Assembly: GCA_011050675.1 (NCBI GenBank)
Contig: DRFI01000017.1
Span: 62,001-126,000 of the forward strand
Direction: 5' to 3'
DNA: 64,000 bases
Source of the DNA: Maribacter sp.
Lineage (GTDB): Bacteria > Bacteroidota > Bacteroidia > Flavobacteriales > Flavobacteriaceae
A program made the position numbers and the translations under genes. A model generated the notes under the pieces. The model saw only the letters and a program-made list of their open reading frames with translations. It searched no databases and was not told the origin of the DNA. Shown here in pieces: positions 37,291 to 46,150 of the stretch (its first letter is position 1; the number at the start of each line of letters is the position of its first letter).

Positions 37291-38562
37291 ATGAATATTT
37301 TAATTCTTGGATCGGGAGGACGTGAACATACTTTTGCTTGGAAATTAACCCAAAGTAAAAAACTTTCTAAACTTTTTGTTGCTCCAGGTAATGCTGGAAC
37401 AGAAAAAATAGCAACTAACATACCAATTGGTGTAAATGACTTTGATGCTATTAAGAAATTAGTATTAAAAGAAAATATTGAACTTGTTTTTGTAGGACCT
37501 GAAGATCCTTTGGTAAATGGAATTCATGATTTCTTTTTAAATGATGAAGAATTAAAAACCGTTGCAGTTGTTGGTCCAGAAAAATTAGCAGCAACATTAG
37601 AGGGTAGTAAAGAGTTTGCAAAGGAATTTATGATGAGGCATCAGATTCCTACTGCTCAGTATAAAAGCTTCACTTCTGAAACGGTAGAGGATGGCTTTAA
37701 ATTTTTAGAAGAATTGAATCCTCCATTCGTTTTAAAAGCTGACGGTTTAGCAGCGGGTAAGGGTGTTGTAATTCTAAATGATCTTAATGAAGCCAAAATA
37801 GAACTTAAGTCTATGTTGGTTGATAAGAAATTTGGTTCCGCAAGTGCTACTGTTGTTATCGAAGAGTTTCTTGACGGTATAGAGTTAAGTGTATTTGTAC
37901 TTACTGATGGGGATAGTTACAAGGTTTTGCCAACGGCAAAGGATTATAAAAGAATAGGTGAGGGCGATACCGGACTCAACACAGGCGGTATGGGGGCAAT
38001 TTCACCGGTTCCTTTTGCTGATAAGGCTCTTATGGATAAGATAGAGCAGCGAATTGTGAAACCTACCGTAGAGGGGCTTAAAAAGGATAACATGCCTTAT
38101 AAAGGATTTATCTTCATAGGGCTCATTAAAGTAGGTGAAGATCCTAAGGTTATTGAGTATAATGTTAGAATGGGTGATCCTGAAACAGAAGTTGTACTTC
38201 CTCGAATTCAGAACGATTTGGTTGAATTACTTCAAGCAGTTGCTAATCAAACATTATCGAAGATTGAGTTACAGTTAGATGATAGAACAGCTACGACAGT
38301 AATGACAGTTTCTGGTGGTTATCCTGGTTCTTATGAAAAAGGAAAAGAGATTATAGGAATAGAATCTATTAAAGATTCCTTGGTATTCCACGCAGGTACA
38401 ACTTTAAAAGATGGTAAGGTTGTTACAAATGGGGGTAGAGTAATGGCAATTACGTCTTTTGGGACAGATTTTAGATCTGCGTTATCAAAATCGTATGATA
38501 ATGTAGAAAAGCTTTCCTTCGAAGGAATGAATTATAGAAAAGATCTAGGTTTTGATCTTTAA
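37291..38562 (+). CDS. purD: Phosphoribosylamine-glycine ligase (GAR synthetase)
   Basis: Second step of purine biosynthesis: ATP-dependent joining of glycine to phosphoribosylamine. The 423-residue length is normal. Seen: ILILGSGGREHTFAWKL at the N-terminus, FVGPEDPLVNGI, the ATP-grasp core FVLKADGLAAGKGVVI and VVIEEFLDGIELSVF, GDTGLNTGGMGAISPVP, and metal-binding VIEYNVRMGDPETEVVLP. It appears as a single-gene unit bounded by an upstream palindrome and a strong shared terminator. Confidence 0.98.
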   Translation: MNILILGSGGREHTFAWKLTQSKKLSKLFVAPGNAGTEKIATNIPIGVNDFDAIKKLVLKENIELVFVGPEDPLVNGIHDFFLNDEELKTVAVVGPEKLAATLEGSKEFAKEFMMRHQIPTAQYKSFTSETVEDGFKFLEELNPPFVLKADGLAAGKGVVILNDLNEAKIELKSMLVDKKFGSASATVVIEEFLDGIELSVFVLTDGDSYKVLPTAKDYKRIGEGDTGLNTGGMGAISPVPFADKALMDKIEQRIVKPTVEGLKKDNMPYKGFIFIGLIKVGEDPKVIEYNVRMGDPETEVVLPRIQNDLVELLQAVANQTLSKIELQLDDRTATTVMTVSGGYPGSYEKGKEIIGIESIKDSLVFHAGTTLKDGKVVTNGGRVMAITSFGTDFRSALSKSYDNVEKLSFEGMNYRKDLGFDL

Positions 38563-38568
38563 GTAATA

Positions 38569-38610
38569 TTAATTTTATCGACTCTAAAACTATAGAGTCG
38601 ATAAAATTAA
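38569..38610. terminator. Bidirectional terminator with a perfect 18-base stem
   Basis: TTAATTTTATCGACTCTA (38569-38586) and its exact reverse complement (38593-38610) flank loop AAACTA. It sits between purD and the converging DUF6341 gene, touching the latter's stop codon. Confidence 0.9.
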
Positions 38611-38611
38611 A

Positions 38612-38833
38612 TTATAAGTAAGAGTGAGAAGTACTGGTCTTGTCTTCTACTCCACTGTCATTATACTTCTTCAATTGAAGCATCCAGTAAACGAATGCTA
38701 CGGAACCTATCAACATAAATACCCAATTAAGAATATTTGCCAAAGCCCAACTATCGGCAAAACGTAAAAAATCTAATGGTACAAATAGAACATTTACGAA
38801 CAAATCTGCAATTCCTTCAAAAAATGATTTCAT
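38612..38833 (-). CDS. DUF6341 family small membrane protein
   Basis: A 73-residue membrane protein with MKSFFEGIADLFVNVLFVP, LRFADSWALANILNW and a membrane segment WVFMLIGSVAFVYWMLQL, ending in a charged tail (SHSYL). It matches a small flavobacterial family I recall as DUF6341, usually found beside the DUF6427 gene, as here. Function is unknown. It is divergent from DUF6427 over 40 bases, with its own TATTTTTG box. Confidence 0.8.
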   Translation of the reverse strand: MKSFFEGIADLFVNVLFVPLDFLRFADSWALANILNWVFMLIGSVAFVYWMLQLKKYNDSGVEDKTSTSHSYL

Positions 38834-38853
38834 CTTATTACTATATTTACCAG

Positions 38854-38861
38854 CAAAAATA
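38854..38861 (-). promoter_or_regulatory. -7 box (TATTTTTG, minus strand) for the DUF6341 gene
   Basis: Exact TAnnTTTG match 20 bases before the DUF6341 ATG, inside the 40-base divergent spacer. Confidence 0.5.
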
Positions 38862-38873
38862 TAAAAAGCTTAG

Positions 38874-39803
38874 ATGATTTCAAGCATTTTTGAGAAAACA
38901 AAACCGGTGAATTTCATCATTCTTCTGGTTTTTTTGTTTTTATTCTACTGGTCAGTTCAATTTTATCTACTAGATTCAACGTTTAGCGAGGTAGAATTAC
39001 TGCCGTCAATCGGTATTTTAACTATTCTTTTATTCAGTGTTTTTATCGTCGATTTTGTAGTTAAACGTAATAAACTAACTGGATCCAACTCCTTTGCTAT
39101 TCTTTTTTTTACGCTCCTATTTGTGGTTTTTCCCGAAACCTTAGGTGATAACAAAGCAATTTTCACAAGTTTTTTCTTATTACTTGCAATGAGGCGCTTG
39201 TTAAGTATTAAATCTTTAAAAAACATCAAACTTAAAATTTTCGATGCCGGACTTTGGATTTGTATTTCAAGCATCTTTTATGAATGGGCGCTACTTTATT
39301 TACTTTTGGTTTTTGCTGCAATTTATATCTATGAGCCTAAAAACATTAGAAACTGGCTGGTAATTATATCAGTAGGAGTTTGTTTCATTTCAATACTATA
39401 TGGTATTTTAATACTATTGGATAAACCTTCATTCATACAAGAGCATTATGATTTTGCTATAGATTATGACGCAATATTCCCTATTAAATGGTGGTCTAGT
39501 TTAAAAATGTCATTGTTTGCTATATTGAATACGGCACTTGCATTTTCCACATTTATACATTTGAGTAAATCTGGTGTGGGCAAAGTCATTGTAATGAGGT
39601 TAATTGCATTTTCTTTTATACTTGGACTTGTCGTTAATATTCTGGTTACTTCAGATAATAACAATGCAGTTATGATTACGTTTTTCCCTTCTGTAATTTT
39701 TATCGTTAATTATCTCGAGTCTATTAAAAAGCCTAAATTTCTTGAGCTAGTACTTATTTCTAGTATTGTTGTACCAATTATAGTTTTTGTTACCAAACTA
39801 TAG
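38874..39803 (+). CDS. DUF6427 family membrane protein
   Basis: Polytopic inner-membrane protein of 309 residues with about ten hydrophobic segments. Family-like features include the start SSIFEKTKPVNFIILLVFLF, FVVFPETLGDNKAIFTSFFLLLAMRR and GLWICISSIFYEWALLYLLL. It belongs to a flavobacterial family of unknown function, DUF6427, typically near upp, DUF4254 and a GT9 gene; DUF4254 and GT9 follow here but upp is absent. Confidence 0.82.
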   Translation: MISSIFEKTKPVNFIILLVFLFLFYWSVQFYLLDSTFSEVELLPSIGILTILLFSVFIVDFVVKRNKLTGSNSFAILFFTLLFVVFPETLGDNKAIFTSFFLLLAMRRLLSIKSLKNIKLKIFDAGLWICISSIFYEWALLYLLLVFAAIYIYEPKNIRNWLVIISVGVCFISILYGILILLDKPSFIQEHYDFAIDYDAIFPIKWWSSLKMSLFAILNTALAFSTFIHLSKSGVGKVIVMRLIAFSFILGLVVNILVTSDNNNAVMITFFPSVIFIVNYLESIKKPKFLELVLISSIVVPIIVFVTKL

Positions 39804-39820
39804 GTTTCCTCTTTAAACTT

Positions 39821-39828
39821 TATCTTTG
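39821..39828 (+). promoter_or_regulatory. -7 box (TATCTTTG) before the DUF4254 gene
   Basis: Exact TAnnTTTG match, 14 bases before the DUF4254 ATG, in the 39-base gap after DUF6427; implies a short-leader transcript for DUF4254 and the GT9 gene. Confidence 0.45.
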
Positions 39829-39842
39829 TAAAAAAGGACTCT

Positions 39843-40445
39843 ATGTTTAGCGAACTCGCATTTAATATATTTAATACCAGTATTGAAAAATATCATGTTA
39901 AAGATGATGTGTATCAAAGTTTTGATAATCCTTATTCTAAAGATGATATAGAACATTTGTTATACCGAAAGAATTGGATAGATACTGTGCAATGGCATTA
40001 TGAGGATATCATTAGAAATCCTGATATCAATCCCAATGATGCGTTAATTCTTAAACGCAAGATTGATGCTAGTAATCAAGATAGAACAGATTTGGTAGAA
40101 TTTATCGATAGTTATTTTCTAGATAAGTATAAGTCAGTAGAGGTAAAACCGTCAGCTACTATTAATACCGAAAGTCCGGCTTGGGCTATTGATCGCCTTT
40201 CCATTTTGGCATTGAAGGTTTTTCATATGAAAGAAGAAGCAACAAGGGTAGATGCCTCAATGGAGCACAAAGAGAAATGTCAAGCCAAGTTGAATATTCT
40301 ATTGGAACAGAAAAAAGATCTTTCATTGGCTATTGATCAATTACTTAGTGATATTGAAAATGGCACAAAGTATATGAAGGTTTATAAGCAAATGAAGATG
40401 TATAATGATGAGGAACTAAACCCCATCCTTCGTGGCAATAAATAA
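39843..40445 (+). CDS. DUF4254 family protein
   Basis: Soluble, mostly helical 200-residue protein of the DUF4254 family. Seen: LLYRKNWIDTVQWHYEDIIR, RKIDASNQDRTDLVEFID and AWAIDRLSILALKVFHM, the family's most recognisable stretches. No function is known, but the family almost always precedes a heptosyltransferase-like gene, and here it overlaps the GT9 gene by 14 bases, implying coupled translation and a shared role in lipopolysaccharide core synthesis (inference). Confidence 0.88.
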   Translation: MFSELAFNIFNTSIEKYHVKDDVYQSFDNPYSKDDIEHLLYRKNWIDTVQWHYEDIIRNPDINPNDALILKRKIDASNQDRTDLVEFIDSYFLDKYKSVEVKPSATINTESPAWAIDRLSILALKVFHMKEEATRVDASMEHKEKCQAKLNILLEQKKDLSLAIDQLLSDIENGTKYMKVYKQMKMYNDEELNPILRGNK

Positions 40446-41484
40446 TACTGTCCATATTCTGGTGATAAGATTATCTGCAATGGGTGATGTTGCGATGACC
40501 GTTCCTGTTATTTTAGGTTTAGTAAAAAAGTATCCGAAGGTTAAGATTACTGTTCTTACTAAATCGTTTACTGCACCAATATTTACAGATATACCAAACG
40601 TTTCTGTTTTTATCGCTGATGTAAAAGGTAGACATAAGGGTTTTAAGGGGCTTTGGAGACTGTATCGTGAATTGAAAGCACTAAATATAGATGTTGTTGC
40701 AGATTTACACAATGTATTGCGTAGCACCATCTTAAAACAGTTTTTCATACTTTCATCTATTCCAGTTTTACAAATAGATAAAGGAAGGGCTGAAAAGAAG
40801 GAATTGATTAACCCTAACCGGGTTTCATTACAACCACTTACTTCTACTTTTGAACGCTATGCAAATGTCTTTAATAAGCTAGGGTATTCAATTGCTAGCA
40901 ATGAAATGAAGACTTTATCTTCAAAACCTATTACCGAAAAGATATTAGGTTTAAATGTTACAAATGAGAAGGTTTTTATCGGAATTGCTCCATTTGCTGC
41001 GTTTCAGGGTAAAATGTATCCGTTGCCTTTAATGGAAAAAGTAATAAAAAACTTAAACGATACCGATAAGTATAATATTATATTATTCGGAGGAGGAAAA
41101 AAGGAAGCAGAAGTACTTAATACTTGGAAACTGCAGTATAGCAATTGCCACAACGCGGCAGGACAATTATCATTTTCTGACGAACTTAGTTTAATATCAA
41201 ACTTAAAACTAATGTTGGCAATGGATAGCGGTAATGCTCATTTAGCGGCGATGTACGCAGTGCCAACCGTAACCATTTGGGGCATTACTCATCCCTATGC
41301 CGGTTTTTACCCGTTTAATCAACCTAAAAACAATGCTCTATTATCCGATAGAAATAAATTTCCAGAAATCCCTACATCCATTTATGGGAATAAATATCCC
41401 GAGGGTTATGAAAGTGTCATGGAATCTATTAAACCTGAAACAGTTGTTGCAAAAGTAATAGAGGTTTTAAATACGAATGTTTAA
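40432..41484 (+). CDS. Family 9 glycosyltransferase (heptosyltransferase-like), GTG start
   Basis: LPS-core-type GT9 enzyme of 350 residues. The GTG at 40432 is the only start that keeps the conserved N-terminus HILVIRLSAMGDVAMTVPVI. Further motifs: VVADLHNVLRS, GIAPFAAFQGKMYPL and the donor-site segment MLAMDSGNAHLAAMYAVPTV. It overlaps DUF4254 by 14 bases. Its TAA stop overlaps the stop of the converging tetR gene, with no terminator between them. Confidence 0.92.
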   Translation: MAINNTVHILVIRLSAMGDVAMTVPVILGLVKKYPKVKITVLTKSFTAPIFTDIPNVSVFIADVKGRHKGFKGLWRLYRELKALNIDVVADLHNVLRSTILKQFFILSSIPVLQIDKGRAEKKELINPNRVSLQPLTSTFERYANVFNKLGYSIASNEMKTLSSKPITEKILGLNVTNEKVFIGIAPFAAFQGKMYPLPLMEKVIKNLNDTDKYNIILFGGGKKEAEVLNTWKLQYSNCHNAAGQLSFSDELSLISNLKLMLAMDSGNAHLAAMYAVPTVTIWGITHPYAGFYPFNQPKNNALLSDRNKFPEIPTSIYGNKYPEGYESVMESIKPETVVAKVIEVLNTNV

Positions 41485-42095
41485 GATATAACTTTTGACT
41501 CTATACTCTTAAAGTATTGACGCAACTGAGACATAAATCGATACTTTTTAGCTGCTGGTGCAGCACTTGTCATTAAAGTTCTTACACCAAAATAAGAGCT
41601 CATTAAAAAAGTAGCCGCGGCTTCGCAATCTACATGACGATCTAAATACCCATTGAATTTTCCTTTTTGTAATGCCGTAACCAAATTCACTTCCCAAACA
41701 GTTACAATTTCGTTTAGGTGACGCATAATTATATCATTCTTGCCATTAAATTCAGTTATGAAATTGCTAAGAATACAACCATAATCAAGTTCATTATGTA
41801 CGGCTGTTTCCATAGCATCGTCGAAACATTTTGTAATTAAGGTTAGTGGATTATCGTGCCCTTCAATAGGTTCTATTAATGTGCTATAAATTTTACGAGC
41901 AAGTAAGTTTTGAATGATTTGAACAAAGAAGTCTTCTTTAGAATCAAAATGATAATAAAATGCTCCTTTTGAAAGATGTAGTTTTTTTAAGATGTCATCA
42001 ATGCTAGTGTCATAATAACCTTTTGCATAAAATAACTCTAATCCTGTGGTTTGCATACGTTGCATAGTTGCCATGCGCTTTAAGCTCTTGTTCAT
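41481..42095 (-). CDS. TetR/AcrR family transcriptional regulator
   Basis: DNA-binding repressor-type protein of 204 residues from the ATG at 42095. The N-terminal HTH is clear (YYDTSIDDILKKLHLSKGAFYYHFDSKEDFF); the C-terminal ligand domain has Cys in YGCILSNF, which might sense thiol-reactive compounds (speculation). A longer frame from an ATG at 42125 is open, but that ATG lies inside the palindrome GACCATATGGTC, a likely operator, which argues for the downstream start. It is transcribed in the same direction as the arsenosugar-type cluster, separated from it by a terminator, and similar palindromes occur before both. Confidence 0.92.
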   Translation of the reverse strand: MNKSLKRMATMQRMQTTGLELFYAKGYYDTSIDDILKKLHLSKGAFYYHFDSKEDFFVQIIQNLLARKIYSTLIEPIEGHDNPLTLITKCFDDAMETAVHNELDYGCILSNFITEFNGKNDIIMRHLNEIVTVWEVNLVTALQKGKFNGYLDRHVDCEAAATFLMSSYFGVRTLMTSAAPAAKKYRFMSQLRQYFKSIESKVIS

Positions 42096-42119
42096 AATAT
42101 TGAGATTTTGGGTAAATCC

Positions 42120-42131
42120 GACCATATGGTC
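42120..42131. promoter_or_regulatory. Candidate TetR operator, GACC-N4-GGTC
   Basis: GACCATATGGTC, a perfect 12-base palindrome centred about 30 bases before the chosen tetR start codon, well placed for autorepression. Confidence 0.6.
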
Positions 42132-42245
42132 TGTATATAGAACTTCCGATTTCTAATAAGCTTTAATATTTATAGACTAGATGCATTTTTTTTCGATAAA
42201 CGTACATTATATAGTTGTGTAACACTCTTTTTTAACCCGTTTACA

Positions 42246-42257
42246 AACCAAGTGGTC
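42246..42257. promoter_or_regulatory. Second, imperfect candidate TetR operator upstream of tetR
   Basis: AACCAAGTGGTC has one mismatch to GACC-N4-GGTC and lies about 115 bases upstream of the first palindrome, between tetR and the arsS terminator. Confidence 0.4.
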
Positions 42258-42295
42258 AGTTAAGGTTTCCTTATTTAATTAGATTTTAAAAGTAT

Positions 42296-42333
42296 TTAAA
42301 CAAAAACCGCCCGATGTAAAGCATCGAGCGGTT
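42296..42333 (-). terminator. Terminator after arsS
   Basis: On the minus strand AACCGC-T-CGATG pairs with CATCG-G-GCGGTT (one T-G wobble) around loop CTTTA and runs into TTTTTG. It ends the arsS transcript and separates it from tetR. Confidence 0.82.
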
Positions 42334-42355
42334 AAATATTTAAGGCTTTTTTGTT

Positions 42356-43411
42356 TTAAGCTACCGTACCTTGGCAACTACTACCAGCTCCAGCAGTACA
42401 CCCATAACAATGTTGTGAAATAATAATATTTCTATCGTTTAATAAGTCTTCGTTATAATCTTTAATGTGTTTTACCTTGCTAGCTACTTTTAAGTCTAAC
42501 ATTTGGTTAAAATCGCAATCATACAACCACCCGTCCCAACTAATGGAAATAGTGTTTGTACACATTACGTTTTCTACAGCCATAGGGTTATAAGCTTCTA
42601 CTAGGGCATACATATAGTCCTCATAATTTTCTGAGGCTATCAAATAATCTAAGAAACGTGCAATAGGTAAATTTGTAATTGCAAAAAGACTATGAAATTG
42701 AATATCAAAATCTTCCTTTAAAGCTTTTTTAAAGTCCTTTTCCATAGCGACTTGGTCACCTGGTAAATATGCACCAGACGGATTATAAACCAAATCTAAA
42801 CGAAGTCCACTACCTGGTAAACCGTATCCTCTTTCGTTTAATTCCTGTAATGCTTTTATAGATTTATCAAAAACTCCGTCCCCTCTTTGCTTATCCGTTT
42901 TGCCACGAGTATAGTGTGGCATTGAGGAGATTACATGAACATTATGTTTCTTAAAGAAATCTGGTAAGTGATAGTATTTTTTGTTTGCTCTAATAATAGT
43001 TAGGTTAGAACGAACAATAAAATCTTTAATTCCGGCTTTAGCAGCTTCTTCTACAAACCACTCAAAATCCGGGTTCATTTCTGGTGCTCCACCAGTTAAA
43101 TCTAAAGTGTGAGCTCCTGTATTTTTAATGACCTCCAGACATTGTTTCATGGTCTCACGTGTCATAATCTCTTTACGGTCGGGACCAGCATCTACATGAC
43201 AATGTTCACAAACTTGATTACACATGTAACCCACATTAATTTGTAAGATTTCCAACTTTTTAGGTCGTAAAGGAAAATGTCCTATTTCGGCAATTTTATC
43301 TTTAAAATAAGGAAGCTCGCCATCAGCAAAAATTCCTCCGTTTAATATTTCTAATTGCTTATTGGAAACTGCTAAATCGTTTCCTGTCGCTTTTAATGAT
43401 TTTGTAGCCAT
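42356..43411 (-). CDS. arsS: Arsenosugar-biosynthesis-type radical SAM protein ArsS
   Basis: Radical SAM enzyme of 351 residues. The 4Fe-4S cluster motif is Cys64-x3-Cys68-x2-Cys71 (CNQVCEHC), followed by DLTGGAPEMNPDF and FIVRSNLT. The C-terminal part has CTNTISISWDGWLYDCDFNQM and a Cys-rich end (HCYGCTAGAGSSCQG). This is the organisation of ArsS, formerly the radical SAM/selenodomain protein, which is thought to add a 5'-deoxyadenosyl group to dimethylarsenite on the way to arsenosugars. No in-frame TGA is present, so this is an all-Cys version. Its neighbours (CMD domain, TIGR04282-like glycosyltransferase) support the assignment; arsM is not in the window. Confidence 0.9.
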   Translation of the reverse strand: MATKSLKATGNDLAVSNKQLEILNGGIFADGELPYFKDKIAEIGHFPLRPKKLEILQINVGYMCNQVCEHCHVDAGPDRKEIMTRETMKQCLEVIKNTGAHTLDLTGGAPEMNPDFEWFVEEAAKAGIKDFIVRSNLTIIRANKKYYHLPDFFKKHNVHVISSMPHYTRGKTDKQRGDGVFDKSIKALQELNERGYGLPGSGLRLDLVYNPSGAYLPGDQVAMEKDFKKALKEDFDIQFHSLFAITNLPIARFLDYLIASENYEDYMYALVEAYNPMAVENVMCTNTISISWDGWLYDCDFNQMLDLKVASKVKHIKDYNEDLLNDRNIIISQHCYGCTAGAGSSCQGTVA

Positions 43412-43588
43412 TTTTTTAAATTGTTAGTTGATGGTAAACTGCTGTTTTCATTATTAATATCAACAGTAGAATAGACCTTTCAACTTATTTTAATTTCTTT
43501 TTAATAGATAGCAATTTCTATTTTTGATTGGATTTTGAATTTAGTTCGAGATGTTTTTAAAAACAGATTCGAAAAATTTTAAACCCTA

Positions 43589-44794
43589 TTACATCGATAG
43601 TTTATTATACTTATTCATCATTTGTACACTGTGCACTAAAGTTGCACCACTTTCAATTGCAGCCCCAACATGTACAGACTCCATCATTTCTTCTTTTGTT
43701 ATTCCCTTTTGTAATCCGTCTTTGGTATAGGCATCAATACAGTACGGACATTTAACAACATGAGATACAGCTAGTGCAATTAGAGACTTTTCTCTAGCAC
43801 TTAGTGCGCCTTCTTCGAAAACCTTACCATAATAATCGAAAAATTTAGTTCCTAATTCTTCGCTCCACTCGGTAATTTTTCCAAATTTTCTTAAATCTGC
43901 TGGGTCGTAATACGTATTTGCCATCTTTTTTTGTGTTTTAGTTTGAATCGAATCTTTTTGTTCTTGGTTAAAATGAATAGGAATTCCTTGTCCCATTTTT
44001 TCTATTTCGGGGAGGATTTCCATGTTATCCCAAATGCCAGAAGTAAGTGTGTCACCATAGGCTTCAGGTAAATGATTTTTGTACATTAATTTTTGTGCTG
44101 CTTCGGCATCGTATTCAAATGATCGATGTGTGTAGGTTACTTCCCCATCAATAACATCTAAAAGCATATACCAAACTCTAGTTGTGCCATCATTTGCTGG
44201 CATACCAATTACGCCAGGGTTAAGCCATAGCTGATCTTTGATAGATTGATGAAATGGTAGACCGCAATGACCTGCTATGATGATATCACTTTTAGTCTCA
44301 TTAAAACAGCGTTCTTTACTTTCGGTGGCATTTGACTTAAACACGAATTCAGAAGTATTTCCATAATTTCCATGGACAACGGTTACTTTTTTTGTTCCAT
44401 ATTCAAAACTGATATACTCCGGTATTTGCGTCATCCAATCTAAAGATTGTTGTGATAAATGCCCTTTCGTATACGGAAACCACATTTTTGAAAAATCATC
44501 ACAACGACCGCCAGCCTTAAAGTCACAGCCGCAATCTTCACTGTCACTAGCTAGTTGTAGTTCTACATTACCTGCAATGCTTAATGCGCCCCATTTTTGA
44601 AATAATTGAATAGTTTCTTCTGGTTGTGCACAGTAACCGGTAAGGTCACCAGTGCTTATACAGTTCTCTGGTTTTACACCAGCCTCCTCAGCAATGGAAA
44701 TTAATTTCTCTAAAGCTTGTAGGTTGCTATAAACCCCTCCGAAAAGCAGTAGCTTTCCTTCTTTTACACCAATATGTTTTATTTTTTTATCCAT
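43589..44794 (-). CDS. Fusion of metallophosphoesterase-like domain and arsenosugar-associated AhpD/CMD peroxidase-like domain
   Basis: A 401-residue protein from the ATG at 44794, chosen because DKKIKHIGVKEGKLLLFGG starts a calcineurin-like fold; a longer frame runs 14 codons upstream. Residues 1 to about 290 resemble MPP phosphoesterases, but the metal motifs are eroded: GGVYSN in place of xDxHxN, GNVE in place of GNHD/E, GHCG in place of GHxH; the GD of motif II and HGN remain. From Met291 (ANTYYDPADLRKFGKITEW) to the end is a complete carboxymuconolactone-decarboxylase/AhpD-like domain with the redox pair Cys349-x2-Cys352 (KCPYCIDAY). In relatives this second part is a separate protein of the arsenosugar cluster. 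It overlaps the symporter gene by 16 bases. Confidence 0.85.
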   Translation of the reverse strand: MDKKIKHIGVKEGKLLLFGGVYSNLQALEKLISIAEEAGVKPENCISTGDLTGYCAQPEETIQLFQKWGALSIAGNVELQLASDSEDCGCDFKAGGRCDDFSKMWFPYTKGHLSQQSLDWMTQIPEYISFEYGTKKVTVVHGNYGNTSEFVFKSNATESKERCFNETKSDIIIAGHCGLPFHQSIKDQLWLNPGVIGMPANDGTTRVWYMLLDVIDGEVTYTHRSFEYDAEAAQKLMYKNHLPEAYGDTLTSGIWDNMEILPEIEKMGQGIPIHFNQEQKDSIQTKTQKKMANTYYDPADLRKFGKITEWSEELGTKFFDYYGKVFEEGALSAREKSLIALAVSHVVKCPYCIDAYTKDGLQKGITKEEMMESVHVGAAIESGATLVHSVQMMNKYNKLSM

Positions 44795-46119
44795 GTAGGT
44801 ATTATATAAACGAATAGGCAACAGATAATGCCCCAAAAATTAATCCAAAGTAAACTGGCGTATTTACCAGTGGTAAATATCATATTTTCTGGAAACCAAT
44901 TAAAAATTAAAAGGAAGCCAAACAACAATCCGACAAAAACACTTAAGTGAAAACTGATTTTAGGTGCTTTGTCTTTCCAAAATATAAAAATAGGGGTCAA
45001 ACCTATGACCATAGTTCCGCTAATAGTGGTGGCGGACAATATTTCTGCATCTAAAAAAACAGGAATTGTACCTAACACTGCAATAGCAACCATTGACCAA
45101 CGACCGAATTTTAAAGTGTTTCCTAAGTTTAAGTCAAGAGCCAATAGTTTAGAAAAAGACGAGAATGTGGAATCTAATGTAGAGGCTGCGGAAGTGATCA
45201 TAATGAAATTTATAACCAATAATATGATTGTTCCAAAAGCTTTTCCAACCTGTACGGCTGCCTGCCCCTGCATACCTTGAGTTTGCGCGTAAACACCAAT
45301 AATACTAAATAGAATTATACAAATAGCACCCAATACGCTAGCCCATAAAAAACTCTTTAGTGTAACTTTTGGACTGCTGATAAATCCTCTATCCGTCAAA
45401 ACCGGATCATGAAAGGGATAGCTGAAGGATTGTAGTAGTGCTGCGAACAGTAAATTAAGACCTGTTTCAAATGACCAAATACCAGTATTTGCAACTTCTG
45501 TAACAGATAAATCTGTTTCCTTTCCAAAAATTGTGAACAATATTACCGCTAAAAGTATAGAAAATAGCCCCATTTGGACAACATCGGTAAAAATTGAACT
45601 ACTCATACCTCCTTTTAGAACATAAGCCAGAGTCAAAGCTGTAAACACTAAAATTGACCAATAATAGGCGCTTGTTCCCATATCACCAAAGTAAGAGCCA
45701 ATAACCATGGTGTTACTCCATACTTCATTAAATAACCGAAATGCTATTAGTATAGAAAAGATTGTAACTGCTGTTTTACCAAATTTAGACGATAGAAAAT
45801 GATGTATACTGGTGTATTTACCATGTAGCCTCATTTTATAAATGACGATACCTGCAACTGCAAAAGATAAATAATATCCAGCATAAGCCACACCACCAAC
45901 AATACCGAAATCCAATCCTAAATTTGCAGCATTAGTAATACTCTTTGCAAAAATCCAAGAGATGATTAAGCTACCCATCAACATAAATGTATTGGGTGCC
46001 TTTTTTTTCTGGACTGCCTTAAAAAACTGATTTGTGTCTTTTGCCCATGGAGAAAGGAAAAACAACACCAAACTTGATGCTATTATTAATCCCCATTGCC
46101 AAATTTTCACTTCAGTCAT
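44779..46119 (-). CDS. Sodium:solute symporter family transporter
   Basis: Inner-membrane transporter of 446 residues with about 13 hydrophobic segments. Features of the SSS family: GGVAYAGYYLSFAVAGIVIY, KYTSIHHFLSSKFG and a sodium-site-like ASTLDSTFSSFSKLLALDL. It is somewhat shorter than typical family members (about 480-550). Being between the SusD/SusC pair and the ArsS-associated proteins, it probably carries an arsenic-containing or phosphate-like solute across the inner membrane; the substrate is inference. Confidence 0.88.
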   Translation of the reverse strand: MTEVKIWQWGLIIASSLVLFFLSPWAKDTNQFFKAVQKKKAPNTFMLMGSLIISWIFAKSITNAANLGLDFGIVGGVAYAGYYLSFAVAGIVIYKMRLHGKYTSIHHFLSSKFGKTAVTIFSILIAFRLFNEVWSNTMVIGSYFGDMGTSAYYWSILVFTALTLAYVLKGGMSSSIFTDVVQMGLFSILLAVILFTIFGKETDLSVTEVANTGIWSFETGLNLLFAALLQSFSYPFHDPVLTDRGFISSPKVTLKSFLWASVLGAICIILFSIIGVYAQTQGMQGQAAVQVGKAFGTIILLVINFIMITSAASTLDSTFSSFSKLLALDLNLGNTLKFGRWSMVAIAVLGTIPVFLDAEILSATTISGTMVIGLTPIFIFWKDKAPKISFHLSVFVGLLFGFLLIFNWFPENMIFTTGKYASLLWINFWGIICCLFVYIIPTWIKK

Positions 46120-46150
46120 AATTGTTCTATTTTTTCTTAACCCTTAATTT

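Noticed and set aside
37182..37421. Minus-strand ORF overlapping the purD start and the 20-base palindrome
   Set aside because: It lies opposite the conserved purD N-terminus and has no recognisable protein features.
42096..42125. Longer tetR start at 42125
   Set aside because: Its ATG is inside the palindrome GACCATATGGTC, a likely operator, and the added residues are not typical of the family; 42095 fits better.
43589..43924. Possible selenocysteine at the CxxC of the CMD domain or in ArsS, since this system was first named for selenoproteins
   Set aside because: Both positions are plain Cys codons and there is no in-frame TGA.
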